A DNA stretch of 7,551 nucleotides, taken from assembly GCA_030039915.1 (NCBI GenBank), contig JASHUP010000163.1, positions 1 to 7,551 of the forward strand. The letters run 5' to 3'. The position numbers were made by a program, and so were the translations under genes. The stretch is from Thermoplasmata archaeon. GTDB taxonomy: Archaea; Thermoplasmatota; Thermoplasmata; UBA184. This document shows positions 1 to 5,821 of the stretch, piece by piece; position 1 is the stretch's first letter; each line of letters begins with the position of its first letter. The notes below the pieces were generated by a model. The model did no database searches and had not been told where the DNA came from. It saw nothing but the letters and a program-made list of their open reading frames with translations.

Positions 1-447
1 GCACCCGGCCGGCTCGAGGAGGGCGCCCGAATCCCAGTCGACCTTCGCGTCGAGTCGGAGCACCGCCTTCCGCTCCACGTTCTCGCGGGGCACCCGGAAC
101 GTGTCGGCGAACCCTCCCGGGTCGATGTTCGTCTTCGAGTACGTCGGGCAGAAGGTGTAGTCGCCGCGGGCGCAGACCTCGCAGGCGTAGCACGGAACAT
201 GGTGGTGGACGAAGACCCGGTCGCCAACGCGGAGATCACGGACTCCCTCGCCCAGGCGGGCGATCCGCCCGACGGGTTCGTGGCCGAGGATCCCGGCGCT
301 GCGGTAGTTGCCCCGAAGCTTCTCGAGATCGGTCCCGCAGACCCCGCATGCGGCGAGCGTGACCGTGACCTCGCCCGGGCCCGGGACGGGCTCGGGCCGC
401 TCCTCGAGGACGACCGACCCGGGTCCTGCGAACCGGCCGAACCTCAT
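1..447 (-). CDS. Zinc-dependent medium-chain alcohol dehydrogenase, N-terminal part (cut by window edge)
   Basis: The visible 149 residues are the GroES-like catalytic domain of the medium-chain dehydrogenase/reductase superfamily, cytoplasmic enzymes that interconvert alcohols and aldehydes or ketones with NAD(P). Catalytic-zinc ligands appear as Cys37 in GVCGTDLEK and His56-Glu57 in LGHEPVG. A structural-zinc lobe follows with Cys86, Cys89, Cys92 and Cys100 (C-x2-C-x2-C-x7-C). The loop VGDRVFVHHH at 74-83 is typical of the family. The Rossmann domain lies beyond base 1, so cofactor choice cannot be read. The ATG at 447-445 overlaps the TGA (446-444) of the upstream class III aminotransferase as ATGA, so the two are probably co-transcribed and translationally coupled. 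The substrate is unknown; sorbitol, threonine and general alcohol dehydrogenases share this domain. Reduction of the aldehyde made by the aminotransferase is a reasonable inference only. Confidence 0.93.
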   Translation of the reverse strand, partial: MRFGRFAGPGSVVLEERPEPVPGPGEVTVTLAACGVCGTDLEKLRGNYRSAGILGHEPVGRIARLGEGVRDLRVGDRVFVHHHVPCYACEVCARGDYTFCPTYSKTNIDPGGFADTFRVPRENVERKAVLRLDAKVDWDSGALLEPAGC

Positions 448-1835
448 GCCGTCCCGTGGGCTGCTTTGAGCGCCGCCTCGAGGATCTCCATGGCCTCGTC
501 GATCTCCTCGCGGCGGACGATGAGCGGCGGAATGTAGCGGATCGACGACCGGCCGCAGCCGAGGAGGATGAGGCCGCGCTTGTAGCACTCCTCGATGACG
601 CGGTCCCGGAACGCCACCGCGGGCTCCTTCGTCTTGCGGTCCTTCACGAACTCGGTCGCCGTCATCAGGCCGAGACCCCGAACGTCGCCGATCTCCTCGA
701 ACTTCGACTGGAGTTCCCGCAGGCGACCGAGGAGGTATGCTCCCTGGTCGCGGGCGTTGTCGAGCAGGTGCTCTTTCTCGATCACGTCGATCGTCGCGAG
801 CGACGCGGCGACGGCCGCCACGTTCCCGCCGAACGTGTTCGAGTGGGCGCCCGGGGTCGTGAAATCGAGTTCCTCGCGGAACGCGATCGCGCCGAGGGGG
901 AAGCCGCCTCCCAACGCCTTGGCCATCGTCGTGATGTCGGGCGTGACGCCGGTGTGCTCGATCGCGAACCACTTCCCGGTCCGCCCCATCCCGGCCTGGA
1001 CCTCGTCGTCGATCAGGAGGATCTTGTACTCGTCGAGGATCGCCTTCAGCGCGGCGTGCCATCCCTTCGGCGGAACGACGTACCCTCCTTCCCCCATCAC
1101 CGGCTCGGCCAGAAAGGCCGCCACGTCGTCCGGCGGAATCGAGGTCTGGAAGTAGATCTCCTTCAGGACCTTCGCGCAATAGAGGTCGCAGCTCGGATAC
1201 TCGAGTTTGTACGGACAGCGGTAGCAGTTGTACGAGGGGATGTGGTGACCGCCTCCGACATACGATCCGAAGCGCGCCCGCTGGACGGGTTTCGAGGTCG
1301 TCATCGTGAGCGATCCCATCGTCCGACCGTGGAACGCTCCGAGCAGACCGACCACGATGGGCCGCTGGCGGTTCCAGCGAGCCATCTTGAGCGCCGCCTC
1401 GGCGCTCTCCGTTCCGCTGTTGGTGAAGAAGACCTTCTTCGCGTACGCGCCGGGCGTGATCTGGACGAGTTTCTCGCCGAGCAACGTCTGGTTCTCGTAG
1501 TAGAAGTCGGTCCCCGCGAAGTGGGTCAGCTTGCCGACCTGTTCCCGCACGGCTCGGACGACCTCGGGATGCGAGTAGCCCACCGCCTGGACGGCGACCC
1601 CGGAGGCGAAATCGAGCAGCCGGTTACCGTCCACGTCGGTGATCCAGACTCCGTCCCCCGACGCCGCAACGATCGGCGATGCCTTCGTGCTCGTCATCAG
1701 GTAGCGTCGGTCGCGAGCGATGACCTTCTTCGCGTTCGGGCCCGGGATCGCGGTGCGCAACGCCACGCCCCGCTTCGGCCGACCGGACGGTGCCGTGGGG
1801 GACGACGGAACAGGGGAGGAGGTACTCTCGCTCAT
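444..1835 (-). CDS. Class III PLP aminotransferase (ornithine/4-aminobutyrate aminotransferase type)
   Basis: This 463-residue protein matches the fold-type I, class III aminotransferases, which move an amino group (often from a terminal amine such as ornithine, lysine or 4-aminobutyrate) to a keto acid. The phosphate-binding segment TNSGTESAEAALK is at 138-150, FHG at 168-170, the PLP-pyridine Asp277 is in IDDEVQAGMGRTG, and the Schiff-base Lys306 is in TTMAKALGGG. The first 25 residues are Ser/Pro-rich and probably not part of the fold. Residues 204-220 hold four cysteines (C-x2-C-x8-C-x3-C), an insert I recall from archaeal members of the family. The start is fixed by an AT-rich element near 1869 and by the lack of another good upstream start. 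Archaeal relatives include broad aminotransferases and amino-acid racemases, so the exact substrate is open. It is first in an operon with the overlapping alcohol dehydrogenase. Confidence 0.95.
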   Translation of the reverse strand: MSESTSSPVPSSPTAPSGRPKRGVALRTAIPGPNAKKVIARDRRYLMTSTKASPIVAASGDGVWITDVDGNRLLDFASGVAVQAVGYSHPEVVRAVREQVGKLTHFAGTDFYYENQTLLGEKLVQITPGAYAKKVFFTNSGTESAEAALKMARWNRQRPIVVGLLGAFHGRTMGSLTMTTSKPVQRARFGSYVGGGHHIPSYNCYRCPYKLEYPSCDLYCAKVLKEIYFQTSIPPDDVAAFLAEPVMGEGGYVVPPKGWHAALKAILDEYKILLIDDEVQAGMGRTGKWFAIEHTGVTPDITTMAKALGGGFPLGAIAFREELDFTTPGAHSNTFGGNVAAVAASLATIDVIEKEHLLDNARDQGAYLLGRLRELQSKFEEIGDVRGLGLMTATEFVKDRKTKEPAVAFRDRVIEECYKRGLILLGCGRSSIRYIPPLIVRREEIDEAMEILEAALKAAHGTA

Positions 1836-1863
1836 GGAACTCGGAGCGCGAAGGCCGGCACGA

Positions 1864-1875
1864 GGGTAAAATGTT
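1864..1875 (-). promoter_or_regulatory. Putative TATA element of the aminotransferase-dehydrogenase operon
   Basis: On the minus strand the stretch reads AACATTTTACCC, an AT-rich island in a very GC-rich gap. Its centre (about 1869) is 34 nt upstream of the ATG at 1835. With the usual archaeal TATA-to-start spacing of about 26 nt, transcription would begin near 1842 and leave a leader of only about 7 nt. This is inferred from composition and spacing. Confidence 0.5.
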
Positions 1876-1917
1876 CGCGGTAGGCCGGGTTGACGTAGCT
1901 CGTCCTTTGGAACGTTT

Positions 1918-1927
1918 GCTTTTATGC
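1918..1927 (+). promoter_or_regulatory. Putative TATA element of the 93-residue gene
   Basis: GCTTTTATGC is centred near 1923, 30 nt before the ATG at 1953. This fits a leaderless or nearly leaderless archaeal transcript and is the main support for that small gene and its start. The ATG inside the element (1924) opens a long spurious frame and should not be taken as a start. Confidence 0.6.
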
Positions 1928-1952
1928 CGCGGTTCCGGGTCGCACCACCGAA

Positions 1953-2234
1953 ATGGCACCATCGGACGGCGAGACCGGTGGGTCGTTCGAGGAGGAAGCC
2001 GAGGCGATCCGGGAGGTCGTCCCGGAGCGCGCCGTGCTCACCGAACTCGCCCGAGGGTTCCTATTGGTGCACGAGTCCGACCGGAACCAGGCCCTTCAAT
2101 TCGCGACCACGTTCCTCAAGGAGTATACGGGACGATCGAACCCGGCCAGCGTGGAATCGGTCCACCGGGTTACGATGGCGAGGCTTTCGCTCGGCCGCTT
2201 CCCGCAGGGCGCGGTCGAACGTCTCGACCCGTAG
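1953..2234 (+). CDS. Small acidic protein of unknown function (93 residues)
   Basis: I do not recognise this protein. Its first 30 residues are acidic (a Glu/Asp-rich run at 13-26). Residues 27-60 look helical and amphipathic, with ERAVLTELARGFLLVH and then QALQFATTFLKEY. There is no signal peptide, membrane segment, cysteine or known motif. Support for a real gene is a TATA-like element 30 nt upstream of the ATG, mostly G/C third codon positions (about 80 percent by hand count), and the absence of any other gene in 1836-2169. Its last 65 nt overlap the 3' end of the convergent aminotransferase gene, so one C-terminus is probably dispensable or one gene call is wrong at its end. The divergent operon is 117 nt upstream. 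A cytoplasmic helical protein is likely; no function can be assigned. Confidence 0.65.
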   Translation: MAPSDGETGGSFEEEAEAIREVVPERAVLTELARGFLLVHESDRNQALQFATTFLKEYTGRSNPASVESVHRVTMARLSLGRFPQGAVERLDP

Positions 2235-3231
2235 CGCCCCCGCGTCGAGACGGCTCGTTGCGTCCGGCGGGTCCACGATTACGGACCCGGAGATACGCCG
2301 CGAAGTCGGTCGGAAACGTTCGGCGGGTCAAACAGAGGCGGACTCCCGAGGCGTCGCCAAAGAAGGACCCGGGGCAGACGAGGACGGAGGCGCGCAGGGC
2401 TCGGTGGGCGAGACGGTCGCCCGCGTCGGCTGTCCCCGGTCGGTCGAACGCGAGCGGCGCTCGAGGGGGAAGGCACCGAGGGAGGGCGGCCCGCAACGTC
2501 GCGACGTTGCGATCGAGGATGCGTCGGACGCGCGCCCGAGTACGCTCGCGGTCGTGCAGGGCCCGGGTAGCGCCGGCAACGGCGAACGGGCTCAGGTGGT
2601 TCGCCGCCAGACCGTGGAACCGCGAGAAACTCCGGGCCTCCTCCTCGGGCGTGACCAGGAATCCGACTCGGAGGCCGTCCCCGGCGTAGAATTTCGTGAA
2701 GGACCCGGTGGCCCAGAGTCGGGGGAGGCCCGTTCCGACGAGCGAGGGGGTGGCGGCGAACTCTCGGAACGTCTCGTCCACGAGCACCGACCGGGCCCCG
2801 GACGCCCACTCGAGGAACCGGCTCCGATCCCACAGATTCCCCTCGGGATTGCGGGGCTGCGACAGGACCGCGATCGACGCGGGGCCGAGCGAATCCGTGA
2901 GCCGGAACCCCGCCTCCCGTGCCACGTCGAAGAGCGGCGGGTACTCCGGGTAGCAGACCCGACACTTCGCGGCGCCGCCTCGGTCACGCTCCCGAGCGAG
3001 ATAGAACACGGCCAGGGCGTTCGCCGCGCTCGCCCCCGTCGTAAGGAACACCCGACCGATGTCCACGTCCAGGTCCTCCGCGATCCGACGTCGAAGTTCG
3101 TCCTCATCGGCTCCCCGCACCTCGGCGGGTGAGGGTGCGGGGGCCGGAATGGAGCCGCGCATCCCACTCTGACCGAGGTTGTACCGGCAATCGTCGTGGG
3201 AGTCGATCCATTCGGCGAGCGGAAACGACAT
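2170..3231 (-). CDS. Fold-type I PLP aminotransferase, histidinol-phosphate aminotransferase-like
   Basis: The 353-residue product resembles class I/II aminotransferases of the HisC/CobD group, cytoplasmic PLP enzymes acting on amino acids or amino-phosphates. Visible landmarks are the cofactor-phosphate region TTGASAANAL (64-73), the Asn-Pro-x-Gly motif NPEG (128-131), the PLP-pyridine Asp152 in VLVDETFREF, and Lys180 with Arg188 in GSFTKFYAGDGLRVGF. A C-terminal VRLCLT holds the likely carboxylate-binding Arg. The start at 3231 is preferred over the in-frame ATG at 3255 because a TATA-like GGTTTATGCC sits about 25 nt upstream and contains the 3255 ATG. The last roughly 33 residues, after FAAYLRVRNRG, are Arg/Pro/Gly-rich, have no counterpart I recognise in the family, and overlap the convergent 93-residue gene, which suggests a run-on after loss of an earlier stop. 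No histidine or cobalamin genes are nearby, so the substrate is unassigned. Confidence 0.88.
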   Translation of the reverse strand: MSFPLAEWIDSHDDCRYNLGQSGMRGSIPAPAPSPAEVRGADEDELRRRIAEDLDVDIGRVFLTTGASAANALAVFYLARERDRGGAAKCRVCYPEYPPLFDVAREAGFRLTDSLGPASIAVLSQPRNPEGNLWDRSRFLEWASGARSVLVDETFREFAATPSLVGTGLPRLWATGSFTKFYAGDGLRVGFLVTPEEEARSFSRFHGLAANHLSPFAVAGATRALHDRERTRARVRRILDRNVATLRAALPRCLPPRAPLAFDRPGTADAGDRLAHRALRASVLVCPGSFFGDASGVRLCLTRRTFPTDFAAYLRVRNRGPAGRNEPSRRGGATGRDVRPRPAGSGRAKASPS

Positions 3232-3250
3232 CGCTTCCGCTAGCGGGGCC

Positions 3251-3260
3251 GGCATAAACC
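3251..3260 (-). promoter_or_regulatory. Putative TATA element of the HisC-like aminotransferase
   Basis: The minus strand reads GGTTTATGCC, centred about 25 nt upstream of the ATG at 3231, so the transcript would start at or next to that codon. This decides the start in favour of 3231 rather than 3255, whose ATG lies inside the element. Inferred from sequence and spacing. Confidence 0.6.
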
Positions 3261-3333
3261 GTATCCTTGGGGAAGGCGCCGGGCGGTCGGAATCGCGGAC
3301 TGTGTCCCCGGTAGGCTTCCAGTGCAGGGGAAG

Positions 3334-3343
3334 CCTCTTAGGT
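3334..3343 (+). promoter_or_regulatory. Putative weak TATA element of the HNH gene
   Basis: CCTCTTAGGT is centred about 27 nt before the ATG at 3365, the spacing expected for a leaderless archaeal transcript. It is less AT-rich than the other elements, so it may be weak or dependent on an activator. The divergent promoter of the HisC-like gene is about 80 nt away. Confidence 0.45.
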
Positions 3344-3364
3344 CGAGTCGTCGGCTCGTGGCCG

Positions 3365-3850
3365 ATGGCGCGGTCGAGCTCCCCTCCGTCGGTCGTGGTC
3401 GGACCGAACGGACGCATCGTCTCGTTATCGGCCGCATGGTTCTCGGACGGGGCTCGGCGTCGCACGGAGGCTCGAAGGGCGGGCCGATGTGTCGAGTGCG
3501 GGAAGGGCCTCGCCGGCCACCGGACGCCGTACTGTTCCCGCACGTGCCGGTGGAAGTTTCACGGACACTACTTCTGGGACTCCGCCCGCTCCTACGTGAT
3601 GCTCCGGGATCGATACACGTGTCAGATCTGCCACGGTCGTCGGAGGGCCCGCCAGCTCGACGTCGACCACATCGTCGAGATCGCCGCGGGCGGAGCCGCC
3701 CTCGAGTACTCGAACCTGCAGACCGTCTGCCGCGACTGTCACCGCCTGAAGACGCTCCAGTTCCTCTCGCAGCGTCGGACGCTGGATGCCTTCGGTACTG
3801 CGGCCGAAGCGAGAGCTCATCTGGGCTCGGTCCTCCCGACGGCCGAGTGA
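3365..3850 (+). CDS. HNH endonuclease with an additional N-terminal Cys4 zinc motif
   Basis: This 161-residue protein ends in a McrA-type HNH nuclease fold, a metal-dependent DNA-cutting module. Zinc-knuckle cysteines are Cys86/Cys89 (CQIC) and Cys122/Cys125 (CRDCH). The catalytic set is Asp101-His102 in DVDHI, Asn117 in SNLQT and His126. Before it lies a second putative zinc site, Cys42, Cys45, Cys57 and Cys61 (C-x2-CGKGL...YCSRTC), joined by an aromatic stretch FHGHYFWD at 65-72. Residues 1-40 look disordered and basic. The frame is open back to 3179, but the ATG at 3365 is chosen because of the TATA-like element 27 nt upstream and because the longer version would run across the divergent promoter. 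A reductase gene begins 5 nt after the stop. No methylase, restriction specificity subunit, recombinase or toxin partner is visible, so its role (restriction, repair, intron or mobile-element remnant) is open. Confidence 0.88.
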   Translation: MARSSSPPSVVVGPNGRIVSLSAAWFSDGARRRTEARRAGRCVECGKGLAGHRTPYCSRTCRWKFHGHYFWDSARSYVMLRDRYTCQICHGRRRARQLDVDHIVEIAAGGAALEYSNLQTVCRDCHRLKTLQFLSQRRTLDAFGTAAEARAHLGSVLPTAE

Positions 3851-3855
3851 ACCCG

Positions 3856-4503
3856 ATGAAGGTCGGCATCCTCGGAAGTGGCGACGTCGCGACCTCGCTC
3901 GGCACCGGCTTTGTCTCCCTCGGGCACGAGGTCCGGCTCGGGAGCCGGAGTCCGAATCAGCCCAAAGCCGTCGCCTGGGCTCAGACGACGCAGGGCAAAG
4001 GCTCGACGGGGACGTTCGCCGACGCCGCGAAATTCGGGGAGGTCGTCGTGCTCGCGACGCTCGGGGTGGCGACCCAGGACGCGATCCGCCTCGCCGGGCC
4101 GAGCCACTTTGACGGCAAGGTCGTGATCGACGCGACCAATCCGCTCCTGTTCTCGGCCCAGGGCCCACCGGGGCTCGCGTTGGGTCACACCACCTCCGCG
4201 GGCGAGGAGAACCAGAAGGCGCTCCCCAACGCCCGCGTCGTGAAGGCGTTCAACATCGTGGGCAACGCGCACTTCTTTCGGCCCACGTTCCCGAACGGCC
4301 CGCCGGATATGTACCTCTGCGGAAACGACGCGGCCGCCAAGAAGCAAGTCGAGAAGATCCTCCACGACTTGGGCTGGTCGTCCGTGATCGACATCGGCGG
4401 GATCGAAGGATCGCGAGAACTCGAGTCGCTCTGCATCCTCTGGGTGAAGTCGGCCATGGCCCTCGGGACGTGGGACATCGCCTTCCGACTGCTGAGAAAG
4501 TAA
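3856..4503 (+). CDS. FNO-like NADP-binding reductase (F420-dependent NADP oxidoreductase family)
   Basis: The 215-residue product belongs to the NADP oxidoreductase, coenzyme F420-dependent family, Rossmann proteins that bind NAD(P) and in some members pass hydride to or from F420. The dinucleotide motif MKVGILGSGDVATSLG is at 1-16. GSRSP at 29-33 follows strand 2 and fits recognition of the NADPH phosphate. VVLATLG (64-70) and VIDATNPL (90-97) are the later strands, and VVKAFN (128-133) is typical of the family. The C-terminal part, with DIGGIEGSRELESL and the ending FRLLRK, resembles a subgroup I recall from bacteria, so F420 use is not assured. The ATG at 3856 follows the HNH stop by 5 nt with no obvious ribosome site, so co-transcription is likely. 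It converges on the threonine synthase-like gene with 19 nt between stops and no visible terminator hairpin. Confidence 0.92.
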   Translation: MKVGILGSGDVATSLGTGFVSLGHEVRLGSRSPNQPKAVAWAQTTQGKGSTGTFADAAKFGEVVVLATLGVATQDAIRLAGPSHFDGKVVIDATNPLLFSAQGPPGLALGHTTSAGEENQKALPNARVVKAFNIVGNAHFFRPTFPNGPPDMYLCGNDAAAKKQVEKILHDLGWSSVIDIGGIEGSRELESLCILWVKSAMALGTWDIAFRLLRK

Positions 4504-4522
4504 CGAGACGGCGCGGCTCGTT

Positions 4523-5719
4523 TCACGCCAACGGGGGGAGCGAGCGCTCCAACTCCTCGACCGAGAACGATAGTCCCGTGCCGGTGAGATACAGCAGTAC
4601 CCGTTCTCCCGGTCGGATCGCCCCGCCGGCGACCAGCTTCGGGAGTCCGGCGTACGAGGCGGCCGCTTCGGGGGAGGCGGAGATTCCGTGCTCGGCCGCG
4701 AGGGAACGCATCGCACGCACGATCTCCCGGTCGTCCACGGTGACGCCGCCGCCGTGGGTCTCGCGGACGGCCTCGAGGATGCGTTCCGAGGCGAACGGAG
4801 CGGGAACGAGGAGTCCCGGCGCGAGCGTCGTGGGCTCGGTCCACGGGGTGACCTTCGGGGCTCCGGCCCCCAGAGCCCGGACCACCGGAGCACATCCTTC
4901 GGGCTGTACGGCGTAGAGCCGGGGGGCTTGCTCGAGTAGACCGAGGGTGTGGAGCTCGCGGAACGCCTTCGCCATGCCGACCAGACCCGTGCCGCCCCCG
5001 GTCGGGTACACGATCGCGTCCGGGAGCTCCCCGGGGCCGCTTTGCTCAACGATCTCGAAGCCCATCGTCTTCTTTCCCTCGACCCGGTACGGCTCGCGAA
5101 GCGTGGACATCTCGAACGACCCGCGACCCTTCTCTCGCGCCCGGGCCGACTCGCCCGCCTCCCGGATGGTCCCGGGGACCTCCACCACTTCCGCACCGAA
5201 CGACCGCGCCGCGGCCTTGATCGCGGAAGGGGTCCGCTCGGGGAGATACACCCGGGCTGCGAGACGCGCGCGGGCTGCGTAGGCCGAGAGCGCGGTCCCG
5301 GCGTTCCCCGCGCTCGGAACGAAGAGCGTCCGCAACCCTAGCTCGCGCGCCCGCGAAACCGCGACGGCCATCCCCCGGGCCTTGAACGAACCCGTCGGCA
5401 TCGTCCCGTCGTCCTTCGCCATGACCCGGCAACCCGGCGCGCTGGCAATCTCGCCAAGGTCGAGTATGGGTGAGAACCCCTCTCCGAGGGTCGCGATACT
5501 CTCAGTCGATTGTACCGGAAGTAATTCCCGGTATCTCCAGAGGGTGGGGGAGCGGTTCGCGAGCCCCTTCCACCAGCTCTTCCCGTCCCAGTCGGCGAGG
5601 TCGTAGACCGCGAAGAGGGTGTGACCGCAGGTAGGGCAGGTGCCGACGACCTTTCCCGGATCGACCGAGGCGCAGCACGCCCGACACTCGAGGCTGCTGA
5701 GGCGCGAGCCCGTCGCCAT
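4523..5719 (-). CDS. thrC: Threonine synthase-like PLP enzyme
   Basis: The 398-residue protein is a fold-type II (tryptophan synthase beta family) PLP enzyme, best matching threonine synthase, which converts O-phosphohomoserine to threonine in the cytoplasm. It opens with a zinc-ribbon-like segment (Cys12, Cys15, Cys28, Cys31) as in many threonine synthases. The cofactor lysine is Lys113 in PTGSFKARGM, the SAGNAGTALSAYAA loop is at 136-149, and the phosphate loop is GGGTGLVG at 241-248. Classical enzymes have SFKDRG; the Ala here also occurs, as I recall, in annotated threonine synthases and in related dehydratases or ammonia-lyases, so substrate certainty is moderate. The ATG at 5719 is preferred because it places the ribbon near the N-terminus; an in-frame ATG at 5782 would add 21 polar residues. 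The gene for a membrane protein lies upstream on the same strand, 102 nt away. Confidence 0.88.
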   Translation of the reverse strand: MATGSRLSSLECRACCASVDPGKVVGTCPTCGHTLFAVYDLADWDGKSWWKGLANRSPTLWRYRELLPVQSTESIATLGEGFSPILDLGEIASAPGCRVMAKDDGTMPTGSFKARGMAVAVSRARELGLRTLFVPSAGNAGTALSAYAARARLAARVYLPERTPSAIKAAARSFGAEVVEVPGTIREAGESARAREKGRGSFEMSTLREPYRVEGKKTMGFEIVEQSGPGELPDAIVYPTGGGTGLVGMAKAFRELHTLGLLEQAPRLYAVQPEGCAPVVRALGAGAPKVTPWTEPTTLAPGLLVPAPFASERILEAVRETHGGGVTVDDREIVRAMRSLAAEHGISASPEAAASYAGLPKLVAGGAIRPGERVLLYLTGTGLSFSVEELERSLPPLA

Positions 5720-5745
5720 GCTCTCCGAGGTCGACGAGCCCTCGT

Positions 5746-5757
5746 GCGTCTTACGCG
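5746..5757 (-). promoter_or_regulatory. Possible weak promoter element before the threonine synthase-like gene
   Basis: The minus strand reads CGCGTAAGACGC, with its AT core near 5751, about 32 nt from the preferred ATG at 5719. It is a poor TATA match; a GGTACAC stretch near 5813 is a rival that would fit the alternative start at 5782. The evidence does not decide between them. Confidence 0.25.
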
Positions 5758-5758
5758 T

Positions 5759-5777
5759 GTCGACCGGGGCGGTCGAC
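5759..5777 (+). repeat. Perfect 8-bp inverted repeat with 3-nt spacer
   Basis: GTCGACCG and its reverse complement CGGTCGAC flank a GGG spacer. The repeat sits between the stop of the membrane-protein gene (5822) and the preferred start of the threonine synthase-like gene (5719), just upstream of its possible TATA core. It could be an operator or a hairpin in the read-through transcript. There is no T-tract beside it, so a terminator is less likely. If translation began at 5782 it would instead lie in the first codons. Confidence 0.5.
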
Positions 5778-5821
5778 CGCATCCCGGAGTTGAACGCCGT
5801 CTCCGAGCGTGTACCCCGGGC

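Noticed and set aside
456..1883. Long plus-strand open frame (475 codons) opposite the class III aminotransferase
   Set aside because: The minus strand carries unmistakable aminotransferase motifs. The plus frame is Arg-rich with no recognisable domain, as expected for the antisense of a GC-rich gene.
2061..2276. Minus-strand 71-codon frame that looks helix-like and could be a frameshifted C-terminus of the HisC-like enzyme
   Set aside because: It is antisense to the promoter-supported 93-residue gene, and the aminotransferase fold already appears complete before it. A sequencing frameshift at about 2270 cannot be fully excluded.
1924..3132. Plus-strand 402-codon open frame starting in the gap and running opposite the HisC-like gene
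   Set aside because: Its ATG lies inside the putative TATA element of the small gene, its product is Arg/Ser/Gly-rich, and it is antisense to clear aminotransferase motifs.
3322..4503. Upstream extension of the FNO-like reductase through the HNH region (393 codons)
   Set aside because: The open frame is only a shadow of the HNH gene. The dinucleotide-binding motif begins directly at the ATG at 3856, where family members start.
3817..5196. Minus-strand 459-codon open frame spanning the reductase and part of the threonine synthase-like gene
   Set aside because: It crosses two convergent real genes in non-coding frames and is rich in Arg, Ser and Pro without any motif.
5759..5777. Inverted repeat as an intrinsic terminator for the membrane-protein gene
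   Set aside because: No T-rich stretch follows on either strand, and archaeal termination depends mainly on T-tracts rather than hairpins.
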